From the NCBI GenBank assembly GCA_023429565.1, contig JAEZDJ010000064.1:1-26676 (forward strand): DNA of 26,676 nucleotides, in the 5' to 3' direction. The notes beneath the pieces are model-generated. The model was given only the letters and a program-made list of their open reading frames with translations. It was not told where the DNA came from and searched no databases. This document shows positions 8,387-16,176 of this stretch, in pieces (positions within the stretch are counted from its first letter, which is position 1; each line of letters starts with the position of its first letter). A program made the translations under genes and the position numbers. The DNA comes from Actinomycetes bacterium (GTDB taxonomy: Bacteria; Actinomycetota; Coriobacteriia; Coriobacteriales; Eggerthellaceae).

Positions 8387-9054
8387 TGTCCCTCTCCACC
8401 TATTCACTCTGGCAGTTGGGCGAGATGCTGATCATCCCCGCCTTCTTTGCCACCATGCGCATGCTGCTCGTCTCGGGCTTCCTGTCCACCGTCTTTGGGC
8501 TGACGTTGGGCACCGTGCTCGTGGTGACCGAGAGGGGCGGGCTGTGTCAGAATGTGGCCGTGAACCGCGTGCTTGATTTCGCCGTGAACGTCATACGTTC
8601 CTTTCCCTTCCTCATCCTCATGATCTCCATCATCCCCCTGACCCGCCTGATCACGGGGAGCTCCATCGGCGAGCAGGCCGCCATCGTCCCACTCACGGTG
8701 GCCTGCACTCCCTTCATTGCGCGCATCGTGCAGAACAGCTTGAAGGAAGTCGATCCCGCCATTGTGGAAGCCGCCCGATCCTGGGGTGCCTCCACTATCC
8801 AAATCATCTTTAAAGTCCTGTTCAAAGAGGCAGTCCCTTCCATCATATCGGGGCTGTGCCTCGCGCTCATCAACCTGCTCGGCGCAACGGCCGTGGCTGG
8901 GTCCATCGGCGCGGGCGGCCTCGGCGCCGTGGCGCTGACCTACGGATATCAGAACTTCAACGGCACGATCATGTACTCGATCTGTGCCATCCTTGTCGTG
9001 CTTGTCGTCGTCATGCAGTATTTGGGCGACTGGTTGTATAGAAGGCTCAAGTAA
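8386..9054 (+). CDS. metI: Methionine-type ABC importer permease
   Basis: This 222-residue inner-membrane permease has about five transmembrane helices. The ATPase-coupling loop is seen as EAARSWGASTIQIIFKVLFKEA, matching the EAA motif of MetI-like permeases. The ATG at 8386 shares its A with the metN stop codon; a GTG one codon earlier (8383) is the alternative. Length and motif order fit MetI closely. It forms the channel for MetN and MetQ. Confidence 0.92.
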   Translation: MSLSTYSLWQLGEMLIIPAFFATMRMLLVSGFLSTVFGLTLGTVLVVTERGGLCQNVAVNRVLDFAVNVIRSFPFLILMISIIPLTRLITGSSIGEQAAIVPLTVACTPFIARIVQNSLKEVDPAIVEAARSWGASTIQIIFKVLFKEAVPSIISGLCLALINLLGATAVAGSIGAGGLGAVALTYGYQNFNGTIMYSICAILVVLVVVMQYLGDWLYRRLK

Positions 9055-9084
9055 GGGCACGTCAAGCGGCCCGCACATACGGAC

Positions 9085-9101
9085 CGGCCGGCATCCGGCC
9101 G
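9085..9101 (+). repeat. GC-rich hairpin between metI and metQ
   Basis: CGGCCGG at 9085-9091 and CCGGCCG at 9095-9101 form a seven-pair stem with a three-base loop in the 64-base gap before metQ. There is no T-tract. Such intercistronic stems can stabilise the downstream message, which would suit a binding protein needed in excess; that role is inferred. Confidence 0.45.
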
Positions 9102-9118
9102 ACGGAAGGAGAACCACC

Positions 9119-9946
9119 ATGAAAAGAAGGCACCTGATCGCCCTTGCCACCGCCGGTGCGCTGATCTGCGCATTGGCTCTGGCCGGATGCGCGACCTCGT
9201 CGTCGGACGCCACGGCGTCCTCGGACGAGAAGCAGACCATCAAGATCGGCATCCGCGGAGATCTGGTCGATCTGCTGGAGGCCGTGAAGCCCGATATAGA
9301 AGCGAAGGGATATCAGGTCGAGCGGGTCGTGTTTGACGACAGCGTCCAGCCAAACGTCGCCCTGGCGGAAGGCAGCATTGACTGCAACTGGTACCAGCAC
9401 GAGCCCTATCTGGAAAGCTACAATGCCTCGAACGGCACGACGTTCAAGATGGTGGAGCCGAAGAGCTATTTCCCCCTGTTCGCGATGTACTCGTCCACAT
9501 GGGGTTCTCCCGATGAGCTTCCCGACGGCGCAACCATCGGCCTGTGCAACGACTCCTCGAACAGGGCGCGCGGCCTGAAGCTTCTGGCGGATTACGGCCT
9601 CATCACCCTGAACGAGGACGTCGCCATTCCGACGGTCTTCGACATCGTCGACAATCCCCATGGCTACACCTTCATCGAGGCGGAGATGTCCGTGCTGCCC
9701 CAGTCGATCGACGATGTGGACGCGATCTGCCTGGCGGCCACTCATATGGTCAATGCAGGCAAAGCGGCCGACAGCTATATCGCCGCCTCCAAGGATGCGG
9801 AGTCCTATGCGGTGGGCTTTGTGGTGCGTGAGGGCGACGAAGACACCACCTGGGCCACCGATCTGGCCAACGCCGTCCAGAGTGACGCATTGGCCACGGT
9901 ATGCGCGGACCTCAAGAAGGGAACGCTTATTCCCAGCTGGAAATAA
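9119..9946 (+). CDS. metQ: Methionine-type ABC importer lipoprotein (NlpA/MetQ family)
   Basis: This 275-residue substrate-binding protein has a lipoprotein signal: KRR, a hydrophobic core, then the lipobox LAGC with C24 as the lipidated cysteine, followed by a Ser/Thr-rich linker. The mature part starts TIKIGIRGDL and follows the NlpA/MetQ pattern, including NWYQHEPYL, where family members have a similar aromatic/His segment. The start at 9119 is supported by GGAAGGAG eight bases upstream and by the signal peptide; the frame is open earlier but gives no signal. The stop codon lies inside a hairpin shared with the convergent gene. Ligand identity is inferred from family only. Confidence 0.9.
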   Translation: MKRRHLIALATAGALICALALAGCATSSSDATASSDEKQTIKIGIRGDLVDLLEAVKPDIEAKGYQVERVVFDDSVQPNVALAEGSIDCNWYQHEPYLESYNASNGTTFKMVEPKSYFPLFAMYSSTWGSPDELPDGATIGLCNDSSNRARGLKLLADYGLITLNEDVAIPTVFDIVDNPHGYTFIEAEMSVLPQSIDDVDAICLAATHMVNAGKAADSYIAASKDAESYAVGFVVREGDEDTTWATDLANAVQSDALATVCADLKKGTLIPSWK

Positions 9947-9952
9947 GCGTTC
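9921..9952. terminator. Hairpin spanning both stop codons of metQ and the convergent UroD-like gene
   Basis: Arms at 9921-9931 (GAACGCTTATT) and 9942-9952 are exact complements around a 10-base loop. The metQ TAA and the opposite-strand TGA are both inside it. Neither side has a clear T-tract, so it may end transcripts on both strands with help from another factor or block read-through. Confidence 0.5.
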
Positions 9953-10724
9953 AGAGGCTGACGCGTGCGGTCGCCGCGAGGCAGCGCACGCGCGCCCTGC
10001 CCGCTCTTTCTCCTTCGCCACCGGGAGGGAGAGCCAGGGGGCAGAGGAGAATGTCCACCTCGTCGGGGATTTCCCTGCACAGCGTCTCGACGAATCCGAA
10101 GGTGAATTCCTCGGCGATCTCCCGTGAACAGCGGGGTCCGACGATGGCGGGGGCGCAGGGGGGATCGGCGTAGCTGATGGCCGCCGTGCCCGCTTCCGCC
10201 ATATGATGGGCGAAGGGCGTGAGCTGTTCTCCGAGGTGTGAGAGCGCTGCACATGCCAGATCCCGGTCTTTGCGCCATGCCCTGAAGAACGTTCCGATGT
10301 CAACCAGGCATGACAGGATCGAGACGGGCCCGCTCAACGTGAACGCGACTCGTTCTCCCCTGTCGGCGAGCAGCGCGCAGGCTGCGAGCATGCGCGCCAT
10401 GCGACCCTGTGGTTCCGTGGGCATCCTCACGTGCAGGACTTCCTCGAGGGATGCGAACACGGGCGCCCCCGCCCGGCTTCCGACGGGCGCATTCCCGGAC
10501 ACGATATGCGCGCCGAGTGCTTCGGCCTCGACGGTGTGGCAGAAGGGCAGGGTGCAGAAGCCCTGCCCTCTCCATTCTTTCAACCTGAGGGAGACGTCGG
10601 CAATGCCCTCAGGCGTTGCGTAGACGTCCTCGAGGCTCAGGTTTCCTTCGGCGCAGACCTCGGACAGGCCGTCAGAGGCGCTCCGTGCGCATCCGCGCGA
10701 CGAGGTGTTCTGCGTCAGAGCCAT
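9951..10724 (-). CDS. Short UroD-like protein lacking the C-terminal zinc site
   Basis: This 257-residue protein is related to the first two thirds of the UroD-like protein at 12240-13307; both carry a TVEAEA(L/F)GA segment and a (L/V)SGP(V/L)S segment at similar places. Where the longer paralog has VHICG, this one reads ILLCP, so the zinc histidine is replaced by leucine. The chain stops about 30 residues later, without the second cysteine motif. The tail is Arg/Gly-rich and not family-like. The ATG is preceded by TGAGGAGGCGAG, and the gene starts 13 bases after the activase stop. It could be a specialised partner that shapes corrinoid transfer, a short UroD branch, or a decaying gene. No frameshift restoring the C-terminus was seen. 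Confidence 0.65.
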   Translation of the reverse strand: MALTQNTSSRGCARSASDGLSEVCAEGNLSLEDVYATPEGIADVSLRLKEWRGQGFCTLPFCHTVEAEALGAHIVSGNAPVGSRAGAPVFASLEEVLHVRMPTEPQGRMARMLAACALLADRGERVAFTLSGPVSILSCLVDIGTFFRAWRKDRDLACAALSHLGEQLTPFAHHMAEAGTAAISYADPPCAPAIVGPRCSREIAEEFTFGFVETLCREIPDEVDILLCPLALPPGGEGERAGRARVRCLAATARVSL

Positions 10725-10737
10725 CTCACTCGCCTCC

Positions 10738-12237
10738 TCAAGAAAACGACAGGCACTTCATGAACAGATCCTCGTAGCCGGGCAGCGTCGAGAGTTCGAC
10801 GTAATCGGCTCCCCGAGCGATGCGAAGGCTCTGGGAGCGAGCCGAAGCGGAGAGCAGGCACAGGCGGCCGCCAGCGAGCGAGGTGTTGCCGGCGTACTCG
10901 ATGCGTCCTGACAAGCACCGTGGCACGAACCCGGCATCGACCAGATCATCAGGTTGTATATGGGCTCCGAACTGACCCGCCACGATGACGCGTTCCATCT
11001 CCTCGGGCACCATCTCGCAGTGGTGCAGCAAGGCCGTCACCCCGGAGAGGATTGCGCCCTTGGCAAGCTGGATATGCCGCACGTCGCCTTGGGTGAGGTG
11101 AATGTCGGGATTGTGACAGAGCCTGACGACGAGCTTGCCGTCGATCTCGTCCACGAAGGGACTCGTGCGTTGTAGTCGCCCCGTGCGCCCGACGATCCCG
11201 TGCGACACGAGCGTCGCCATGGCCGAGACAATGCCGCTGCCGCAGACGCCTCGCGGTTGCCTGTGGCCAATCACGTCGCAGACGACCTCTCCCCGTTCGA
11301 TGCGGACATTCTCGATCGCTCCCGCTGTCGCCCGCATGCCGCAGCTCACGTTCATGCCTTCGAGGGCCGGTCCGGCGGCGCATGAGCAGCAGGCCATTTT
11401 GTCTCCGTCGGCAAGGACGATCTCTCCGTTCGTGCCAATGTCCATGAACAGGACCCGCTCTTTGGCATGGGGCAGATCGCAGGCGAGCATGCCGGACGTG
11501 ATGTCGCCACCGACGAAAGCTGCGACGGGGGGAAGGCAGAACACGGTTGCCGCCGGCGTGTTGGTCAGGCCAAGCTCGGATCCGCGAGCCCGGATGGGCC
11601 CGGCGATCAACGGCTTGAAGGGAGCTTGTGCTATGCCCTTCGGGTCCGCGCCGACAAGCAGGTGGACCATCGTCGTGTTGCCGCAGACGACGATGGAATC
11701 GATGTGGTTGCAGGTGGTGTGAGCGGCACGGCACAGCTCCTCGATCAGCCCGTCGATGTCAGCGACGATGAGGTTGTTCAGGATGGGAAGGCCCTGTGGG
11801 TCGTCGATCGTGAAATTGATGCGCGTGATCACGTCTTGCCCATGGGCTTTCTGCGAGTTGAGCTTTCCGAGCGATGCCAGCTCGGCACCGGTGTGGAGGC
11901 TGACGAGGGTGGCGACCACGGTGGTCGTGCCCACATCGACGCAGACTCCCAGAGCGGAGGCGGGCGCGGCGTCGATGGAGACGTCCACCGCGCGTCCGCT
12001 TGAGACGATCTCGTCCATGGCCGCAGATGGGCCCGTCTTCACCTCCATATCGTGGTCGACCGTATAAAGACAGGACAGGACCGTCTCGCCGTCCACGTCC
12101 ACTCCGCATTTGCCGCAGGTGCCCGCTCCGCCGCAGGGGGCGTCGATCAGACCCTCGGCACTGAGCAAGCCATAGAGATTGCTTCCCGCGTCGCAGTGAA
12201 GCCCCCGCCTCTCGTCGGCGAGCCATACCTCGGGCAT
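10738..12237 (-). CDS. RamA-like reductive activator of corrinoid proteins (ASKHA-type)
   Basis: This 499-residue protein would reduce inactive Co(II) corrinoid to Co(I) using ATP. An N-terminal 2Fe-2S ferredoxin domain has the ligands C35, C41, C44 and C56 (pattern C-x5-C-x2-C-x11-C). A linker leads to an ASKHA ATPase-like domain starting near residue 97 with GVCVDVGTTTVVATLV. It continues with AFVGGDITSGML, LFMDIGTNGEIVL and AAGPALEGMNVSCGM, all typical of the RACE family. The true ATG is at 12237, preceded by AGGAGG and two bases after the UroD-like stop; a longer open frame upstream is read-through. It is one operon with the corrinoid protein and methyltransferase. The C-terminal iron-sulfur centre of archaeal RamA is not evident, as in bacterial RACE proteins. 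Confidence 0.9.
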   Translation of the reverse strand: MPEVWLADERRGLHCDAGSNLYGLLSAEGLIDAPCGGAGTCGKCGVDVDGETVLSCLYTVDHDMEVKTGPSAAMDEIVSSGRAVDVSIDAAPASALGVCVDVGTTTVVATLVSLHTGAELASLGKLNSQKAHGQDVITRINFTIDDPQGLPILNNLIVADIDGLIEELCRAAHTTCNHIDSIVVCGNTTMVHLLVGADPKGIAQAPFKPLIAGPIRARGSELGLTNTPAATVFCLPPVAAFVGGDITSGMLACDLPHAKERVLFMDIGTNGEIVLADGDKMACCSCAAGPALEGMNVSCGMRATAGAIENVRIERGEVVCDVIGHRQPRGVCGSGIVSAMATLVSHGIVGRTGRLQRTSPFVDEIDGKLVVRLCHNPDIHLTQGDVRHIQLAKGAILSGVTALLHHCEMVPEEMERVIVAGQFGAHIQPDDLVDAGFVPRCLSGRIEYAGNTSLAGGRLCLLSASARSQSLRIARGADYVELSTLPGYEDLFMKCLSFS

Positions 12238-12239
12238 GT

Positions 12240-13307
12240 TCAGTCCTCCTGCCGCGTCGGGCCCATGGCGCGGGATCCGGCCGCGCGCACCTCGTCCACC
12301 ATTGCGCGCACGTTCTCCAGGGGTGTCGTGCAGGCGAGCCCGCATGCGGGGGCGACGATGTCCACGTCGCCTTCGAGTGCCGCACGCACGAGCGCACGCA
12401 CCTTTTGTGGCGGCTGAGCCTCGAGCGCGAACGTGCTCACGTTGCCCATGACTGCGATGTCGGGCGCTTCCTCCCGTACCCGATGTAGCGGTGTCACGGC
12501 ATCGAAGCTGAAGACGTCGCAGTGGATGCCGGGAAGCTCTTTGGCCACCGACGCCATGTTGCCGCATATGTGGACGATTTTCACGGGGGCATCCACCGCG
12601 TCGAGCACACGGTTCAAAGCGGGCACCGCGTACTCGTGGAACAGCCGGGGCCCGAGGATCTCGCCCGTTCCGGAGGGCTCGGCTATGCAGAGGGCCGTGG
12701 CTCCGGCAGCCACTTGGGATTGGGCAAAAACTATGAGGTTGTCGCAGATGAAATTAAGAAAATCGTGTGCGTCGCGAGGTTTCTTGCGCAGCTCGCGCAA
12801 GAGGGTGGACGTGTCGAGGACTGTGCCCGCCAGGCTCAGCGGCCCGCTGACGTTGCCGATGGCGGGCACGCCGTCGTCGCGGTCAGCGAGGATGCGGATG
12901 GCGTCGACCACGGTGGCGGCCCTGCCGACGCGTGGGTCGAGTGGAGGGAGCTGCCGCCATTCGGCGCTGGTCTGTAACACTTCGTCGACCACGTGCGGCT
13001 CGCAGGTGGCGCAGCCCATGTCCACCTGCGCTCCGAACGCTTCCGCCTCGACCGTCATGCAGAAGGGCACGCCGTAATTCTCGAACACTCCCCGTTCGTG
13101 CGCCGCCACGGCGGCGCTGGCCATGGTCGACGCGTCTTCGTGGAGGGCGGGCAACGGGAGTCCGGCCCCTTCGACCACATCGCGCAGCATCATGTTCATC
13201 ATGCCTCCAGGGCAGATGCAGGGAGGACGGTCGATCGGCAACCGTCGGGCGGCGGACACCAGCCTTTGGCGTTCGGTCATGTCCGTACTGCCCCGTGACG
13301 TGCTCAT
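12240..13307 (-). CDS. UroD-like methyltransferase of the corrinoid operon
   Basis: This 355-residue protein has the MtaA/CmuA-type UroD fold. Zinc-site candidates are H246 and C248 in VHICGNM and C322/C326 in APACGLACTTP. An N-terminal CICPGGMMNMM segment (30-40) resembles related methyltransferases. The start ATG at 13307 overlaps the stop of the corrinoid gene (ATGA); an internal ATG nine codons on (13280, MTERQRL) is also plausible. Because it is cotranscribed with a corrinoid protein and its activase, it probably donates or accepts the methyl group of that corrinoid. No MtaB- or MttB-type substrate methyltransferase is present, so one UroD-like protein may do the demethylation, as in MtvA or MtsA systems. 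Confidence 0.82.
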   Translation of the reverse strand: MSTSRGSTDMTERQRLVSAARRLPIDRPPCICPGGMMNMMLRDVVEGAGLPLPALHEDASTMASAAVAAHERGVFENYGVPFCMTVEAEAFGAQVDMGCATCEPHVVDEVLQTSAEWRQLPPLDPRVGRAATVVDAIRILADRDDGVPAIGNVSGPLSLAGTVLDTSTLLRELRKKPRDAHDFLNFICDNLIVFAQSQVAAGATALCIAEPSGTGEILGPRLFHEYAVPALNRVLDAVDAPVKIVHICGNMASVAKELPGIHCDVFSFDAVTPLHRVREEAPDIAVMGNVSTFALEAQPPQKVRALVRAALEGDVDIVAPACGLACTTPLENVRAMVDEVRAAGSRAMGPTRQED

Positions 13308-13954
13308 CGGTATCCCATCAGCTCGTCGGCAAGCCGTGTGGCGTCCACGGCGGTGGGCGAGTAGCCATCCGCACCGATCTTGCGGGAGAACCCCGAAGAG
13401 ATGGGTCCGCCGCCGATGATCACGCGCACCTGGTCGCGCAGCCCACGCTCCTGAAGCATTTCGATCACCTTCGCCATGTTGGACATTGAGGTGCTCATCA
13501 GGGTGGAGAGAGCGACGATCTGTGCTCCCTGCTGCTCCACGGCTTCGATGAACCGCTCGTTGGGGACATCGCGGCCCAGGTCGATCATCTCGTAGCCGGA
13601 GGCTTCCATCATGATTTTCACGAGATTCTTGCCGATATCGTGCGTGTCGCCCTGGGCGACGCCGATGGCCACCTTGCATTTCTGCTGCAGCTGGCTGCGG
13701 TCGACATGCGGGCGCAGGACGTCCAGCCCGTTGTACATCGCATCCGAGCAGATGAGCAGTTCGGGAATGAAATACTCCTCTTCCTCATAGAGCTGGGCGG
13801 CTTTGTTCATGCCGTCTACCAGCCCCTTGAAGATGCCGTCGCGTGCATCGTGACCCGCGTCGAGATACCGCTGTGCCACCGAGGCCGTCTCATCGTCGCG
13901 CATGTCGACCACGCAATCGGAAAGCTCCTGCAGCAGATCTTCTTTCGTCGTCAC
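13304..13954 (-). CDS. Corrinoid (B12-binding) methyl-carrier protein, MtbC/MttC type
   Basis: This 216-residue protein carries a methyl group on a corrinoid. It has the two usual parts: an N-terminal helical cap domain (about 1-90) and a Rossmann-like B12 domain with GDTHDIGKN (102-110), where H105 is the lower cobalt ligand, followed by STLMSTSM (150-157) and GGGP (181-184). The best start is GTG at 13954, with GAGGAGGATT upstream; the frame runs 16 codons further to an ATG without a ribosome site. It is the first gene of the minus-strand operon and overlaps the methyltransferase by four bases. It is probably dependent on the RACE protein two genes on. Confidence 0.92.
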   Translation of the reverse strand: MTTKEDLLQELSDCVVDMRDDETASVAQRYLDAGHDARDGIFKGLVDGMNKAAQLYEEEEYFIPELLICSDAMYNGLDVLRPHVDRSQLQQKCKVAIGVAQGDTHDIGKNLVKIMMEASGYEMIDLGRDVPNERFIEAVEQQGAQIVALSTLMSTSMSNMAKVIEMLQERGLRDQVRVIIGGGPISSGFSRKIGADGYSPTAVDATRLADELMGYR

Positions 13955-14193
13955 GTCCTCAATCCTCCTCGAATTGTGCATGGTGGCACTCCAACAACGC
14001 ATCGATGCAGACGGACGGTTTGGAGACCACGTTGATCCTTAACAGACAAGCAGAAAAAGGCCTCGAGATCGAGACGCAGTGCAGAACAGGCCCAGCTGCA
14101 CATGTGAGAAGGCAGAGGAGCGATGGTGGGATGACGTATGCAGAAGTGCACCTGCCGCAGAAAGAAGGTGCGCACATCAGCCGAGTGAAGGAA

Positions 14194-14199
14194 ATTGTA
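14194..14199 (-). promoter_or_regulatory. Candidate extended -10 promoter of the corrinoid operon
   Basis: On the minus strand the sequence reads TGATACAAT, an extended -10 (TG-n-TACAAT). No good -35 lies 17 bases upstream. It would start transcription near 14187, about 230 bases before the GTG start of the corrinoid protein. Confidence 0.35.
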
Positions 14200-14241
14200 T
14201 CACGAGGAGAGGAGATCGGGGCGAGGTGACGGCATTGGAGG

Positions 14242-14278
14242 AAAACCTCCCGGCACCGGTCGCGACCGGTGCCGGGAG
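14242..14278 (-). terminator. 32-bp perfect palindrome with minus-strand T-tract and competing hairpin
   Basis: Bases 14247-14278 are a perfect palindrome (centre GGTCGCGACC). Read on the minus strand the stem is followed by GTTTTCC, which resembles an intrinsic terminator. A second stem, GGAGG-AAAA-CCTCC at 14237-14250, shares part of the palindrome arm, so the two are mutually exclusive. It may insulate the divergent promoters, act as an attenuator, or bind a dimeric regulator. Confidence 0.45.
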
Positions 14279-14360
14279 CAGGGCGACCGACCATCGAATT
14301 CCTTTAGAAACCACCACGCTTGTCTACCGGTTTCGATGGAAAACAAAAGGTTCCCTGTAC

Positions 14361-14366
14361 TATACT
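14361..14366 (+). promoter_or_regulatory. Candidate -10 box upstream of DCCP2
   Basis: TATACT matches five of six -10 positions, but no clear -35 is found 16-18 bases upstream. A nearby alternative is TTGACG at 14389-14394, which has only a poor -10 (TGTTTT) 18 bases on. Either would leave a leader of more than 200 bases before the ATG at 14631. Confidence 0.25.
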
Positions 14367-14630
14367 GCCATAGGTGACCATTGTGCGGTTGACGTGTGGT
14401 TTCTGCGGCACATGTTTTCTGTAAACCCATCATGGCATCGTTGATGGAAGACGGTTCTCCTGTGGGAGACCCCTTAGAACGCGACCCTGCATTGCGTTCA
14501 TGTTCTGCATCAGCTCCAAAGGCGGTTCTGCCTTTTGTGGCGCATTTTAAGACGAGGTTACCAGCAACGAGAGCGTCGCGCTCCGTTTAGCGAGCCGCAG
14601 CGTCTCTTTGCGTTTCTTAGGAGGAAGGTT

Positions 14631-15905
14631 ATGACCGATTATCGAGGAATGTGGACCGATCTGAACATGGACCTGGAAACGCACGACCAACTGTGCGCCG
14701 TGCTGCCCCAGGCATTCGGGGACACCTATCTGTCGCAGGACGACCGTCCTGAGAACATGGCGTTCTATGACTTCGTGGTGTCAGAGATACACGGCGTGCG
14801 CCCCGCCGAGCTCATCGAGTTGCAGAAGACGGGCGGCAAGGTGTTCGGCACGTTCTGTGTGTACGTTCCCGACGAGGTCGTCGTGGCATGCGGCGGAGCG
14901 GTGACGGGATTGTGCGGCGGCTCTCAGTTTTGGGTTCCCGAGGGGGAGAAGGTGCTCCCCAGTGGCGTGTGCTCCCTTGTCAAAGCCTCGCTTGGCGCAC
15001 ACTTTGGAAAGACCTGCCCTTACTTCAGCGTCGCGGACATGTATGTGGGTGAGACCACCTGTGACGGCAAAAAGAAGGCCTATGAGATACTTGGCGCTGA
15101 CAAGCGTACCTACGTGATGGACATTCCTCAGATGAAGCGCAAAAAGGATATCGATGCCTGGACGGCGGAGATCGCTGCTTTCGCCGACGAGGTCGAATGC
15201 TTCACGGGCGTCGCCCTGACGCCGGCGAATCTGAGCGACGCCATCAAGACCATCAACGACAAGCGCCGTGCGCTCGCGCGCGTGTACGAGGCGCGCAAAG
15301 CCACGGGTTGCATACCCATCAGCGGCAAGGATGCTCTCCTGATGATGCAAATCGCGTTCTTCGACGATCCGGTGCGCTGTGCGGAGAAGGCCAACGCGCT
15401 CGCTGACGAACTCGAGGAGCGTGTCAGGCAGGGTGTGAGCGTGTTTCCCGCAGGGACGAAGCGCATTCTCCTCACAGGCACTCCGCTTGCCATTCCGAAC
15501 TGGAAGCTCCATCATCTTATCGAGACAAGCGGGGCGGCGGTTGTGTGCGAGGAAATGTGCACTGGCACGCGATACTTCGAGAATTTGGTCGATGAGGGTG
15601 CCTCCACGCTCGAAGGCCAGTTCGCCGCGCTGTCGGAGCGTTACATGAAAAACAACTGCGCCTGCTTCACGCCCAATCCGGGACGTATCGAGGACATCGT
15701 CCGTCTGGCTCGTGACTATCAGGTCGATGGTGTGATCGACGCCAACCTCAAGTTCTGCACGCTCTATGACATCGAGAAATCGAGCGTGGCGACGGCTCTT
15801 GAGGAAGAAGGCATCCCGGTGCTCGGGCTGGAGACCGACTACGCCGACAACGATGCCGAACAGCTGCGTACGCGTATCGGCGCGTTCGTCGAGATGTTGG
15901 GCTAG
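14631..15905 (+). CDS. Double-cubane cluster family protein, DCCP2
   Basis: This 424-residue protein is a second, longer member of the HgdB/double-cubane family. The hallmark ETTCDGKKKAYEIL is at about 141-154. Candidate cluster cysteines are C87, C95, C114, C129 and C144 in the N-terminal half, then VVCEEMCTG and NNCACFTPNPGR in the C-terminal half. The CxC pair in the last motif is absent from DCCP1, which reads SCSVMTPNAGR. It has an extra N-terminal extension of about 45 residues. The ATG follows TAGGAGGAAGGTT. No second dehydratase subunit is present, so a homodimer is expected. The string beginning 270 bases downstream contains the matching ATP-dependent activase and sulfur/selenium-handling genes, making this the more obvious partner of that activase. 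Confidence 0.83.
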   Translation: MTDYRGMWTDLNMDLETHDQLCAVLPQAFGDTYLSQDDRPENMAFYDFVVSEIHGVRPAELIELQKTGGKVFGTFCVYVPDEVVVACGGAVTGLCGGSQFWVPEGEKVLPSGVCSLVKASLGAHFGKTCPYFSVADMYVGETTCDGKKKAYEILGADKRTYVMDIPQMKRKKDIDAWTAEIAAFADEVECFTGVALTPANLSDAIKTINDKRRALARVYEARKATGCIPISGKDALLMMQIAFFDDPVRCAEKANALADELEERVRQGVSVFPAGTKRILLTGTPLAIPNWKLHHLIETSGAAVVCEEMCTGTRYFENLVDEGASTLEGQFAALSERYMKNNCACFTPNPGRIEDIVRLARDYQVDGVIDANLKFCTLYDIEKSSVATALEEEGIPVLGLETDYADNDAEQLRTRIGAFVEMLG

Positions 15906-16176
15906 GGGCTTCTGTGTCGAACGCCCCTTCCTCGACGAGAGCGGGTGGACGAGTCGGAAGGGACGGCTCCGACTGATGAGAGGCTCTCGCCGAAAGAAGT
16001 GTGAGAAGGTCGTGCAGGTGACCGAAGGGGTTTACACTGTCATCATCAGTGAAGAAGCGGGAAGATCCTGATCGCATCCTGGCCGCCTCCCTGATCGGAT
16101 ATGAAGAGGTGGCAGCACGGTGAGACGCAGGTGTTGCCGCTGGTGGAAAGCGTTAGGAAGGGAAAAGCGATCAGCC

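Larger units (their letters stand above)
13955..14630. other. Divergent intergenic region between the corrinoid operon and DCCP2
   Basis: These 676 bases hold no convincing gene. They contain a candidate minus-strand promoter (14194-14199), a 32-base palindrome with a T-tract on the minus strand (14242-14278), and plus-strand promoter-like boxes near 14361 and 14389. The leader of the minus operon would be about 230 bases. I looked for a cobalamin riboswitch (B12 box) and did not find one. Confidence 0.5.

Noticed and set aside
14051..14073. Small stem followed by five T residues in the minus-strand leader, as a possible attenuator
   Set aside because: The stem is only four to five pairs with an almost absent loop, too weak to claim.
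13955..14190. Possible cobalamin riboswitch in the leader of the corrinoid operon
   Set aside because: No B12-box-like sequence or other conserved cobalamin riboswitch segment was found by eye.
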